DNA of 15,340 nt from JACQXM01 sp964569425 (GTDB taxonomy: Bacteria; Planctomycetota; Phycisphaerae; UBA1845): positions 1 through 15,340 of the forward strand of contig CAZMVD010000103.1 of assembly GCA_964569425.1 (NCBI GenBank), read 5' to 3'. Of this stretch, positions 6,028 through 13,280 are shown piece after piece; the first letter of the stretch is position 1, and every line of letters starts with the position of its first letter. Both the position numbers and the translations under genes were made by a program. The notes under the pieces are model-generated. The model did no database searches and was not told where the DNA came from. It saw only the letters and a list, made by a program, of their open reading frames with translations.

Positions 6028-7212
6028 CTACCGCAAACCCAATATCCCCTTTGTGTGCCGAGCGATCATCAGTTCTTCGTTTGTCGGGACAACCCATGCG
6101 GATGTGCGACTGTTGGGCGCGCTGATTCGCGGCCCGCGCTTCGCATTGGCTCCTTCGTCGAACTCGACGCCCAGCCAGCCCGCGTCGCGGCAGATTCGGG
6201 CGCGGATGACTGCGGCGTTCTCGCCGATACCCCCGGTGAAAACAAGAGCGTCCACTCCGCCGAGGGCCGCAGCGAGCGAGCCGAGTTCGCGCCGTACTCG
6301 GTACACGTACAAATCGACGGCCAGTCTGGCTCGCGGCTCGTTGCTGGTCAGCAGCTCGCGCATGTCACTGGAGACACCCGAGACGCCCAGCAACCCCGAC
6401 TTGGTGTAGATGAGCTTCTCGATCTCGCCGGCGCTCATGCCACGCTGAGCCATCAGGAACAGAACCACGCCAGGGTCGAGCGATCCGCTGCGCGTCCCCA
6501 TCATCAGCCCGTCCACGGCGCAGAAACCCATGGTGCACGCCACGCTGTGCGACGACTCCAGCGCGCACATACTGGCGCCGTTGCCCAGGTGAAGCACAAT
6601 GGTCTTACCTCCTGCGGCCTTCTCGTCGAATTGAGCCAGAATCGTCGAGATGTATTCGTACGACAGGCCGTGAAAACCGTAGCGGCGCACGCCGCCCTCG
6701 AAGTACTCCATCGGCAGCGCAAACATCTGCGACACCTGCGAGTTGGTGCGATGGAACGAAGTATCGAAGCAGGCAACTTGCGGCAGTTGCGGGGCTCGCT
6801 CCATCAGAAACCGGATCGGCGCGATGTTGTGCGGCTGGTGCAACGGAGCAAGGGGAACAAACTTCTCCAGTCCCTGTATCACTTTCTCATCGACGCGAAG
6901 CGGCCTGGCAATGTCCGGTCCGCCATGCGCCACCCGGTGCCCCACGCCGACAAGTTGGTGGACTTTCAGTTCCGTGCGCAAGTACGCGACAAGATGGTCC
7001 ATCGCCCCCTGGTGTCCGAGCGAATGGCCCTCTCCCCACGATTTCTCCGAAAGCACATTCCCGGCGCCGTCCTTCGACACAAACCTGGGCGAAGTAAACA
7101 GCCCTTCGATCTGGCCACGAACCACAACCTCCAGTTCCATCTCGCCTAGCGCGAACAGCGAGAACTTGATGCTCGATGATCCGGCGTTGAGAACGACTAT
7201 TGCATCCGCCAT
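6028..7212 (-). CDS. ackA: Acetate kinase
   Basis: Acetate kinase interconverts acetyl phosphate plus ADP and acetate plus ATP in the cytoplasm. The 394-residue protein has the usual length and all the main signatures: LNAGSSSIKFSL at the start with Asn9; HRVAHGG with Arg93; the ACFDTSFH segment with catalytic Asp150; YGFHGLSYEY with His181; HLGNGASM (208-215); MGTRSG with catalytic Arg241; FTGGIGENAA (325-334); and TNEELMIARHT (377-387) with the metal-site Glu. The common DTSMG motif is ACTMG here (225-229), as in other divergent acetate/propionate kinases. ATG 7212 has CGAGGA five bases upstream, overlapping the end of the preceding gene, and is 14 bp from its stop, so both should be on one transcript. 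Use of propionyl or butyryl phosphate cannot be excluded. Its usual partner, a phosphotransacylase domain, is encoded directly upstream. Confidence 0.97.
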   Translation of the reverse strand: MADAIVVLNAGSSSIKFSLFALGEMELEVVVRGQIEGLFTSPRFVSKDGAGNVLSEKSWGEGHSLGHQGAMDHLVAYLRTELKVHQLVGVGHRVAHGGPDIARPLRVDEKVIQGLEKFVPLAPLHQPHNIAPIRFLMERAPQLPQVACFDTSFHRTNSQVSQMFALPMEYFEGGVRRYGFHGLSYEYISTILAQFDEKAAGGKTIVLHLGNGASMCALESSHSVACTMGFCAVDGLMMGTRSGSLDPGVVLFLMAQRGMSAGEIEKLIYTKSGLLGVSGVSSDMRELLTSNEPRARLAVDLYVYRVRRELGSLAAALGGVDALVFTGGIGENAAVIRARICRDAGWLGVEFDEGANAKRGPRISAPNSRTSAWVVPTNEELMIARHTKGILGLR

Positions 7213-7226
7213 GGCAGTCCTCGCAT

Positions 7227-8621
7227 TTACATGGTTGCCGGCAATTTGGCCTCGCGTCTCGCCTGCGCGACTCGGGCCATGACCGCCGCCGATGCCAGCC
7301 GTGTGCGAACCGAGTCCGCCCGGCTGGTCAACACGATGGGAACCCGGGCGCCAAGGACGATGCCCGCCGCGTCGGCGCCCGCCAGATACTGCAACTGCTT
7401 CGCGAGCATGTTGGCGGCCTCCAGATCCGGCGCGAGCAGAATGTCCGCCTTGCCGGCCACCTCAGAAGTGATCCTCTTGGTCTTCGCCGCGATTTCGCTG
7501 ATCGCATTGTCAAACGCCAGGGGCCCATCGAGCACGCCGCCGCTGATCTGCCCGCGGTCCGCCATCTTGCACAGCGCGGCCGCGTCCAGGGTCGATGGGA
7601 TATCCGGATTCACCGTCTCCACCGCCGAGAGAATGGCGACCCGCGGTATTTCAACGCCCAGTATCCTGGCGAGATCGATCGCATTTTGAACGATGTGCAC
7701 CTTGGCCTTCAGGTCCGGGGCGATGTTGATCGCGGCATCGGTCACCAGCAGCATTCGCGGATAGGTTGGTACATCGAGTACGAACACATGACTGATGCGG
7801 CGCGAAGTACGCAGTCCGGTAGCGGACGGGACGACCGCGCCCATGAGTTCGTCCGTGTGCAGGCTTCCCTTCATCAACGCCTCCACCTCACCGGCGCGGG
7901 CCATGGCCACGGCTTTCTCGGCAGCACCGTGGCTGTGCTCTACGGGGACGATTTGAAACTCGCCCAGATCGATCCCGGCACCCTCTGCCGCAGCACGGAT
8001 CTTGGCCTCGGGACCCACGAGCACCGGCGTGATCAGCTTTCGTTTCGCCGCTTCGATCGGCCCTGCGAGGGAATCGTGATCACACGGGTGCACGACGGCA
8101 CAGGACACCGGAGGAAGCCCCTCGCATGACTTGATGAGCCGTGCGAAAGTATCCGTGCGCCGGAAGATGACTTCGGGCGTGGCCATCTCGGCATAGGTGA
8201 GACGCATGGTCGGAGCGATGACCGTCGCAGTCCCCGTGGCAATGGCTTCGTTGGCCTGGTTCACGCACTTGCAATCGAAGACCAGAAGGTTGCCCTCCGG
8301 CTGTATTTCCTTGAGCGCTACCGTTGCCGTCATGACATCGCCAACGCGGAGCTGCCCGCGGAACTTCAAGTTCTGGGCGACGATCGTCGTGCCCGGACCC
8401 GGTAACCGGCGATTGAGCAGATAGCCGAAGAATGCCTCGGATGCTACCGCCTCCGTAGAGGACACCTCTTTCTCGACCCCGCCGTCTTCGAGGTGATAGG
8501 CATCCACGTCACCCGACGTGAAGGCCAGAGCCTCGATATCGGTGCGCGAAAGCGTTCGCGAAACGGTGATGGACTGGCCAATCTTGAGTTCGTCAAAGGT
8601 CACATTCGTCAGCGCGGTCAT
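7227..8621 (-). CDS. MaoC-like hydratase / phosphate acyltransferase fusion
   Basis: This is a two-domain enzyme of 464 residues matching the bifunctional enoyl-CoA hydratase/phosphate acetyltransferase family. Residues about 1-145 form a MaoC/(R)-hydratase hot-dog domain, with the D38-x4-H43 dyad, RLPGPGTTI (72-80) and NLKFRGQLRVGD (84-95). In (R)-hydratases this dyad adds water to 2-enoyl-CoA. The HGM-type loop that normally follows is missing and shorter here, so activity may be altered. Residues about 150-464 are a Pta/Ptb domain that converts acyl-CoA plus phosphate to acyl phosphate: MKGSLHTDELM (250-260), RRISHVFVLD (274-283), TDAAINIAPDL (294-304), NPDIPSTLDAAALCKMADRG (338-357), GGVLDGPLAFDNAIS (361-375) and ADILLAPDLEAANML (392-406). 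The start overlaps the upstream DUF3141 stop as ATGA, and AAGGA lies eight bases before it. Acetate kinase follows directly. The acyl chain length used (acetyl or butyryl) is unknown. Confidence 0.94.
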   Translation of the reverse strand: MTALTNVTFDELKIGQSITVSRTLSRTDIEALAFTSGDVDAYHLEDGGVEKEVSSTEAVASEAFFGYLLNRRLPGPGTTIVAQNLKFRGQLRVGDVMTATVALKEIQPEGNLLVFDCKCVNQANEAIATGTATVIAPTMRLTYAEMATPEVIFRRTDTFARLIKSCEGLPPVSCAVVHPCDHDSLAGPIEAAKRKLITPVLVGPEAKIRAAAEGAGIDLGEFQIVPVEHSHGAAEKAVAMARAGEVEALMKGSLHTDELMGAVVPSATGLRTSRRISHVFVLDVPTYPRMLLVTDAAINIAPDLKAKVHIVQNAIDLARILGVEIPRVAILSAVETVNPDIPSTLDAAALCKMADRGQISGGVLDGPLAFDNAISEIAAKTKRITSEVAGKADILLAPDLEAANMLAKQLQYLAGADAAGIVLGARVPIVLTSRADSVRTRLASAAVMARVAQARREAKLPATM

Positions 8622-10984
8622 CGTCGTGTTCCTTGTGTTCTTGGAGCACGGGTCGCGCTTTCCGGATGGCGCGCGACGTTCTGTACTGTTTCCGAGTGCG
8701 CAGGTCCCGTGGACAGAACGCTGCGAATGCGTTCGAGTGTGGCCGCCTGTTCCGGAGTGACCCCGTCAGCCAGCACCCGCGGGTCCGCGGAGAGTCGATC
8801 GAGCAGCGTGAGAAACCGCTTGCGATCTTCCATGCCGGTCAGCAGTTGGGGCAGGGACGCAATCGCGGCATCCGGTTCATACGCCACAATAATGTCCTGC
8901 TCGCCGCGAATCCGTCGGACCGAATCCGCCGGCAATTCCGGCAGGAAGCCCTTGTAGTCGGCGAGCAGTTCCTTTTTCATTTGCAGTCGCGAAAGCGGCA
9001 AAGGCTGGCCCTTGCGAGCAAGGAGCGCGCCGGCTCGTGCAACCGCCTCGGCATAACCCCCCAAGGCGATGGCGGCCAACGCCTCCTTGACGAACGTCGA
9101 TTCCCTGGCGACCGGCGCCGCCCCATCGCCTGTCTCACGGGCCTCGGCTTTGTCGGCGAGGTACATGGAAAACATGGTCCCGTACATGGCAAAGAAGAGC
9201 GCCTCGCTTCGCGCATCGCGAAGATCACGGTAGAGATCGAACGAAGCGCTCAGCAGATCAGAACCGGCGCGTTCGAGTTTCCGAAATGACTGATCGGCGG
9301 AAACAGCTTGGCGTTGTTTCCGGACCAGTTCCGCCGCCGGCTTGAGCCACGCCAGCCATGGGTTCAGACTGGACCAGCTCCATCGCTGGGCACGAAGCGG
9401 ATGGAAGGCCTGCGCGAGCTTCGCAAATGGTTCGGTTGCGAATCCTCTCACCAGCGGACTAAAGAAAAGGTCGTAGGCGCGCTGATTGAATTCGGACATC
9501 ATGGCCGCGGCCGCGAACGCCTTTTCATCCTTGCGTCCAAAGCGGTTCAGCTTCGCCGTTACGTCTTCCAGGCGGTATTCGATGAACTCGACGGTGTATT
9601 CCGACTTGTTGTTCGATCGCGCCTGTTCGTTGATCTTCATGCCATAAAGCCCCGGCGGCAGCGCTTCGATCGACTTCAGCACGGAAACGATCTGCGTGTG
9701 CTCCTTCTTCGCCACCCGTCCGGATACGAAAATACCGAGGTGTCCGATATCCTGATGGAGGAGTCCAACGATCGTTTGCCCCCGGGCCTTGATTTCCTCC
9801 GTCGATTTGTAGACGTCGGCGACCCAGTTGAAGGCCTGCTGCGGCGGGGTGATGTTGTCGCCCAGCGAGGCAAAGAGAATAATGGGGACTTTCAATTCGC
9901 GGAGGTCGAAGGATCCGCGCTGCGCGCCGTCCGTTTCCCAAAGGCGGTTGCCGACGAAGAGGTTCTGTGTGATCCAGTCGATCTCCTCGCGGTTCATCAG
10001 GAAGAAGCCGCCCCACCAGCGCTCGAACTCCAGAAAACGCGGGCCTTCCGTGTCGACATTGGCAAAGAGGTGATAGTACTTGTCCCAGAACGTGTTCGCC
10101 GGGTTCAGATTCTCCATGTTCTGAACGAGGTTCGCCCCGTCAAACTTGCCGTTGCCCAGGTCGCTGGCGAAGGAAGCTAGCCAGGTTCCGCCCAGCAACC
10201 CCCCCGCGTAGCGCATCGGGTTATCCCCTTCGCCTTCCCTCCAGGCGCCGCCCCAGTAGGACATGGGCGCGCCGTTGATCACGATCGGTCCGGTATCGTC
10301 CGGGTTACTGGCCGCCAGCATCATCGCCGCCCAGCCCCCCTGACAGTTGCCGAGCACGACCGGCTTGGGACTGTCGGGGTGCCACTTGCGCACCTGTTTG
10401 ATGAAACGGGCCTCGACTTCGCAAACGTCCGCCAGGGTCTGACCCGGCTCGGGGTCGGGGAAGAAGATCACGAAGTAGACCGGATGTCCGTCGCGCAGCG
10501 CGACCCCGACTTGTGAGTCATCCTTGAAGCCGCCAATGCCGGGACCATGCCCGGCCCGCGGGTCGATAATCACATAAGGCCGGCGGGCTGGATCGACGGT
10601 CACGCCCTCGGGCGGAATGATCCGCACCAATGCATAGTTGACCGGCTGATCGAATTGCTGGGCGTCGAGGACGACTTCATACTCGAAGTGAAGGACCGGC
10701 GGCTTGCCCGCCTTTTCGTGGGCAACCCAATTGTCTCCGCGCTCGCGCAGGGTATTCCAGAATACAATGGACCGTTGCGCCAGGTCCACCGAGTATTCCC
10801 ACCACTCACGCCCGCGGTTCCATGGATCCTGGAGTATCTGGTCGGGCTGAAGTGGCGGATGTTTCACACTCTCGGCGAAACGCTTGCTGAATCGGTCAAA
10901 CGCGAGCTGTGCTCGCTTCTGAAAAACACGGCCGACCTTCTCGGACAAAGCGGCAATTCGGCTGAATTCGGGCGTCGTTGGCAT
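8618..10984 (-). CDS. DUF3141 protein, PHA-synthase-like alpha/beta hydrolase
   Basis: This is a 788-residue protein of the DUF3141 family, which is related to poly(3-hydroxyalkanoate) synthases. It has no signal peptide and is predicted cytoplasmic or granule-associated. An N-terminal region of about 100 residues precedes an alpha/beta-hydrolase core. The nucleophile elbow is GNCQGGWAAM (212-221), with Cys214 in the G-x-C-x-G-G pattern of PHA synthases. Asp376 in SLGDNITPP and His415 in DIGHLGIFV would complete the triad. WWGGFFLMN (323-331) is a Trp-rich core segment. The C-terminal part (about 480-788) is mostly helical and has no enzyme motifs that I recognise; the last 30 residues look disordered. 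ATG 10984 has GGGGA six bases upstream. Its TGA overlaps the start of the hydratase/phosphotransacylase gene. Polymer synthesis, depolymerisation or acyl transfer are all possible, and none has been shown for the DUF3141 family as far as I know. Confidence 0.9.
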   Translation of the reverse strand: MPTTPEFSRIAALSEKVGRVFQKRAQLAFDRFSKRFAESVKHPPLQPDQILQDPWNRGREWWEYSVDLAQRSIVFWNTLRERGDNWVAHEKAGKPPVLHFEYEVVLDAQQFDQPVNYALVRIIPPEGVTVDPARRPYVIIDPRAGHGPGIGGFKDDSQVGVALRDGHPVYFVIFFPDPEPGQTLADVCEVEARFIKQVRKWHPDSPKPVVLGNCQGGWAAMMLAASNPDDTGPIVINGAPMSYWGGAWREGEGDNPMRYAGGLLGGTWLASFASDLGNGKFDGANLVQNMENLNPANTFWDKYYHLFANVDTEGPRFLEFERWWGGFFLMNREEIDWITQNLFVGNRLWETDGAQRGSFDLRELKVPIILFASLGDNITPPQQAFNWVADVYKSTEEIKARGQTIVGLLHQDIGHLGIFVSGRVAKKEHTQIVSVLKSIEALPPGLYGMKINEQARSNNKSEYTVEFIEYRLEDVTAKLNRFGRKDEKAFAAAAMMSEFNQRAYDLFFSPLVRGFATEPFAKLAQAFHPLRAQRWSWSSLNPWLAWLKPAAELVRKQRQAVSADQSFRKLERAGSDLLSASFDLYRDLRDARSEALFFAMYGTMFSMYLADKAEARETGDGAAPVARESTFVKEALAAIALGGYAEAVARAGALLARKGQPLPLSRLQMKKELLADYKGFLPELPADSVRRIRGEQDIIVAYEPDAAIASLPQLLTGMEDRKRFLTLLDRLSADPRVLADGVTPEQAATLERIRSVLSTGPAHSETVQNVARHPESATRAPRTQGTRR

Positions 10985-10990
10985 GGTTCA

Positions 10991-10995
10991 TCCCC
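10991..10995 (-). promoter_or_regulatory. Ribosome binding site for the DUF3141 gene
   Basis: GGGGA on the minus strand lies six bases before ATG 10984. The 80-bp gap behind it (10985-11064) is the widest within this part of the minus strand. It holds a 10-bp perfect palindrome (11027-11036), but no convincing promoter or terminator. Confidence 0.5.
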
Positions 10996-11064
10996 AGTCT
11001 GGTGCTTACCGAAACTGCAATCAATTGGCCCGGGCCTTGGGACACGGCATCCCCTCGCGCCGCG

Positions 11065-11634
11065 CTAACCAGGCACTTTCTCCAGAGATAGTGCCAGTGC
11101 TTCTTCGTAGGTCACTTCCACATGGTCGCCGGGACTCAGGTTGCGGACATAATCGCGCATCGCGGGATCATGCACCGTCACCGCCCGCCGACCGCGCGGG
11201 CCGGTGAAGCGCACGAACGAACCGTCCGGCGCCACCTCCTCGATTCTCACCACCGCGGTCACTTGCTGCGCGGTCTTTCCACTCGGCTTGCCGGCTTGCG
11301 GCTGTGTCGTTGATTCCTTGACCTGCATGCCCCCCGCCGCCTTCTTGGTCACCCTCAACGCAAAGGACTCGACGTAGCGGATGCGCACCTGGTCGCCGAC
11401 GCCGGCCTGCGGGAAATTCTTGTTCGACCGGTCAACGTAAAACGTGGAGTGATCGCCCGATGCGTCGCGAACGGTGACCAGCCGATTGGGCACGTCGAGT
11501 TCCGTCACGGTGACCAGCAATTCGTGCTCCACCGCGGTGCGGTGCGTCTGTGCGGATCGAGGCGATTGGCAAGCCGAAAGGCCGACGAGGAACGAGCAAG
11601 CGCCCACCAAGAATGAACCCTTCAACGTATTCAT
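11065..11634 (-). CDS. Lipoprotein with two tandem beta-rich domains
   Basis: This is a 189-residue exported lipoprotein. A hydrophobic signal ends in the lipobox LSAC, with Cys22 as the lipidation site. The mature part contains two similar units, about 40-98 and 125-186. Each begins with a VT-rich strand, includes a charged D/G turn, and ends in a GD-x-V-x(3)-Y-x-E/S-x-L/F-A-L-x(3)-K pattern: GDQVRIRYVESFALRVTK (80-97) and GDHVEVTYEEALALSLEK (169-186). They are separated by a Gln/Lys/Gly-rich linker. I know this type of unit from small periplasmic proteins of unknown role, but cannot name the family. ATG 11634 is preferred to a TTG five codons upstream because GAGGGGA lies six bases before it. 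It starts 38 bp after the outer-membrane efflux gene, so it may be an accessory to that pump. Confidence 0.85.
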   Translation of the reverse strand: MNTLKGSFLVGACSFLVGLSACQSPRSAQTHRTAVEHELLVTVTELDVPNRLVTVRDASGDHSTFYVDRSNKNFPQAGVGDQVRIRYVESFALRVTKKAAGGMQVKESTTQPQAGKPSGKTAQQVTAVVRIEEVAPDGSFVRFTGPRGRRAVTVHDPAMRDYVRNLSPGDHVEVTYEEALALSLEKVPG

Positions 11635-11640
11635 GATTTC

Positions 11641-11647
11641 TCCCCTC
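11641..11647 (-). promoter_or_regulatory. Ribosome binding site for the tandem-domain lipoprotein
   Basis: GAGGGGA on the minus strand is six bases before ATG 11634. It overlaps the alternative TTG start at 11649, which is therefore unlikely to be used. Confidence 0.65.
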
Positions 11648-11672
11648 AAGAGCGGCGACGGTTCTCAGCCGT

Positions 11673-13280
11673 CTATGGAATGCGGTCGGAATCGATCATC
11701 TCGCCCCACTTGGTGCGATCCCGCATCTGCTCTTTGACGTGGGACGGCACCATATCCTGCCCCGTACGAAGTTCCCAGCCTCCGCCCAGGGCGCGATAGA
11801 CCGCGATCAGATTCAGCGCCACCGCGCCGCGCGTCGCAACCAGGCGAGATTGCTCGGTGGTCAAAAAGTCCTGCGTGTTAAGCACACGTGTGTAGTCGGC
11901 GATGCCCCCGCGATATTGTTGTTCCGCGAGATCGACGGCGCGCATGGCCGAATCCACACTCTGCGTCAGCGCCACCACCTGCCGTTGCGCCCCGACAAAA
12001 CCGGCAACGGCAATCTCGACTTCCCCTTGAGCGCGGAGTACCACGCTCTCGTATTCACTGATCTGGGCCTGAAAAGCGGCGTCCTGCACGCGGATGTTGT
12101 TCACAATCCGCCCGTAGTTGAGGATCGACCACCGGAAGGACGGACCTGCGAAGGCCTGCAGGCTGTTGCCGCGCCACATGTCGGAGAAATGCTCGGCCGC
12201 GAGACCGATGTCGCCGGAAAGAGAAAAGCTCGGATACAGCTCGGCCGCGGCCACGCCGATGACCGCACTCTGTGCCGCCAGTACCCGTTCCGCACGCCGG
12301 ACATCGGGACGGCGGCGGAGAAGTTCCGCGGGCATCCCGACGGCAACGGTCTCGGGCGCTGTGGGAATCGCCCGCACGTCGCCCAGCATCGCGTCCAGGT
12401 TCTGCGGCGGCAGCCCCAGCAGCACACACAGGGTGCTCTTGGTTTGAGAAATCCGAGTCTCCAGGGCGATGGCCTCTGCCTCGGTGTCATGCAGCAGCGA
12501 GGCCGCCTGGGCCGAGTCCAGGGCTGTCGTAGTCCCGCCCTTGAACTTTGTCTCGGCCAGTTCGAAGCCGCGCCGCTGAATCGCGACGTTGTTGTTGGTT
12601 ACTGCCAACTGCTCCTCCAGCGACCGCAGCAGAACGTAGTTGGTGGCCACCTCGGCGATCAGACTGACCAGAACGTCGTCGTAACTCGCGACGGTGGCCA
12701 GAATCTGGGCGTCAGCCGCTTCAATGCCGCGTCGATACCTGCCCCACACATCCAGCTCCCAGGAGGCGCCGAAGCCGAATTGCCAGTTGTGGAACGTGTT
12801 ATCAATCCCAGGATCGCCAAACACGCCGTTTCCGAGTGTCCCGAGCGGACTGGTTACCGCGCCCAGGACGTTCTGCGCGCGGCTCAGGTCGAGTGTCGGA
12901 CCGCCCGCATTTTCGCTGACCTGATTCCAGGAAAGTTCACCGAACGCCTGCTGTTGCTGTGGAAAGAGCAGGCCGAAGGCGATGGCCCGGCGGGCCTGGG
13001 CCTCAAGCACTCGAACGCCTGCCGCGTGGAGAGACGGGTTTTGCCGATAGGCAGTCTCGACCAGCTCGTTCATGACCGGGTCGTTGAGAACCTCCCACCA
13101 GCGGGTCACCACCTCCTCACCGCGCGCCAGCTTCGGATCTGCCGGGTCGGTCCATTCCGCGGCCAGCGGCGCGCGGGGCTCGACGTAGTTCGGACCGACC
13201 TTGCAGCCTGTCAACCCGAGGACACACGACAGAACCGACAAGGTGAGTGCGATGCGCTCACTCCGTGCGCGCACTTTCAT
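11673..13280 (-). CDS. RND efflux outer-membrane lipoprotein, NodT/OprM type
   Basis: This is the outer-membrane channel of a tripartite RND efflux pump (TolC/OprM superfamily), 535 residues long. The signal ends in the lipobox LTGC, so Cys26 should be lipidated, and it is followed by KVGPNYVEP, the classic mature start of this family. The body shows the two-repeat architecture of outer-membrane factors: WWEVLNDPVMNELVETA near the start; FGFGASWELDVWGRYRRGIEA before the first helical barrel; the ELLRRRPDVRRAERVLAAQ motif; YPSFSLSGDIGL; and FRWSILNYGRI and QQYRGGIADYTRVLNTQ in the second half. ATG 13280 overlaps the RND permease stop as ATGA and has GGAGGA six bases upstream, inside the permease gene; the longer frame back to 13346 is rejected. 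The matching periplasmic adaptor is presumably beyond the right edge. The substrate is unknown. Confidence 0.96.
   Translation of the reverse strand: MKVRARSERIALTLSVLSCVLGLTGCKVGPNYVEPRAPLAAEWTDPADPKLARGEEVVTRWWEVLNDPVMNELVETAYRQNPSLHAAGVRVLEAQARRAIAFGLLFPQQQQAFGELSWNQVSENAGGPTLDLSRAQNVLGAVTSPLGTLGNGVFGDPGIDNTFHNWQFGFGASWELDVWGRYRRGIEAADAQILATVASYDDVLVSLIAEVATNYVLLRSLEEQLAVTNNNVAIQRRGFELAETKFKGGTTTALDSAQAASLLHDTEAEAIALETRISQTKSTLCVLLGLPPQNLDAMLGDVRAIPTAPETVAVGMPAELLRRRPDVRRAERVLAAQSAVIGVAAAELYPSFSLSGDIGLAAEHFSDMWRGNSLQAFAGPSFRWSILNYGRIVNNIRVQDAAFQAQISEYESVVLRAQGEVEIAVAGFVGAQRQVVALTQSVDSAMRAVDLAEQQYRGGIADYTRVLNTQDFLTTEQSRLVATRGAVALNLIAVYRALGGGWELRTGQDMVPSHVKEQMRDRTKWGEMIDSDRIP

Noticed and set aside
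6520..6545. Acetate kinase with ACTMG in place of DTSMG as a sign of inactivity
   Set aside because: All catalytic residues (N9, R93, D150, H181, R241 and the late Glu) are present, and similar variants occur in divergent acetate/propionate kinases.
6013..7149. Plus-strand open frame of 378 codons opposite acetate kinase
   Set aside because: It is antisense to a complete ackA with all catalytic motifs; its composition is that of a shadow frame.
11027..11036. Perfect 10-bp palindrome GGCCCGGGCC upstream of the DUF3141 gene
   Set aside because: It has no loop, no T-tract and no second copy nearby. Such palindromes are common by chance at this GC content.
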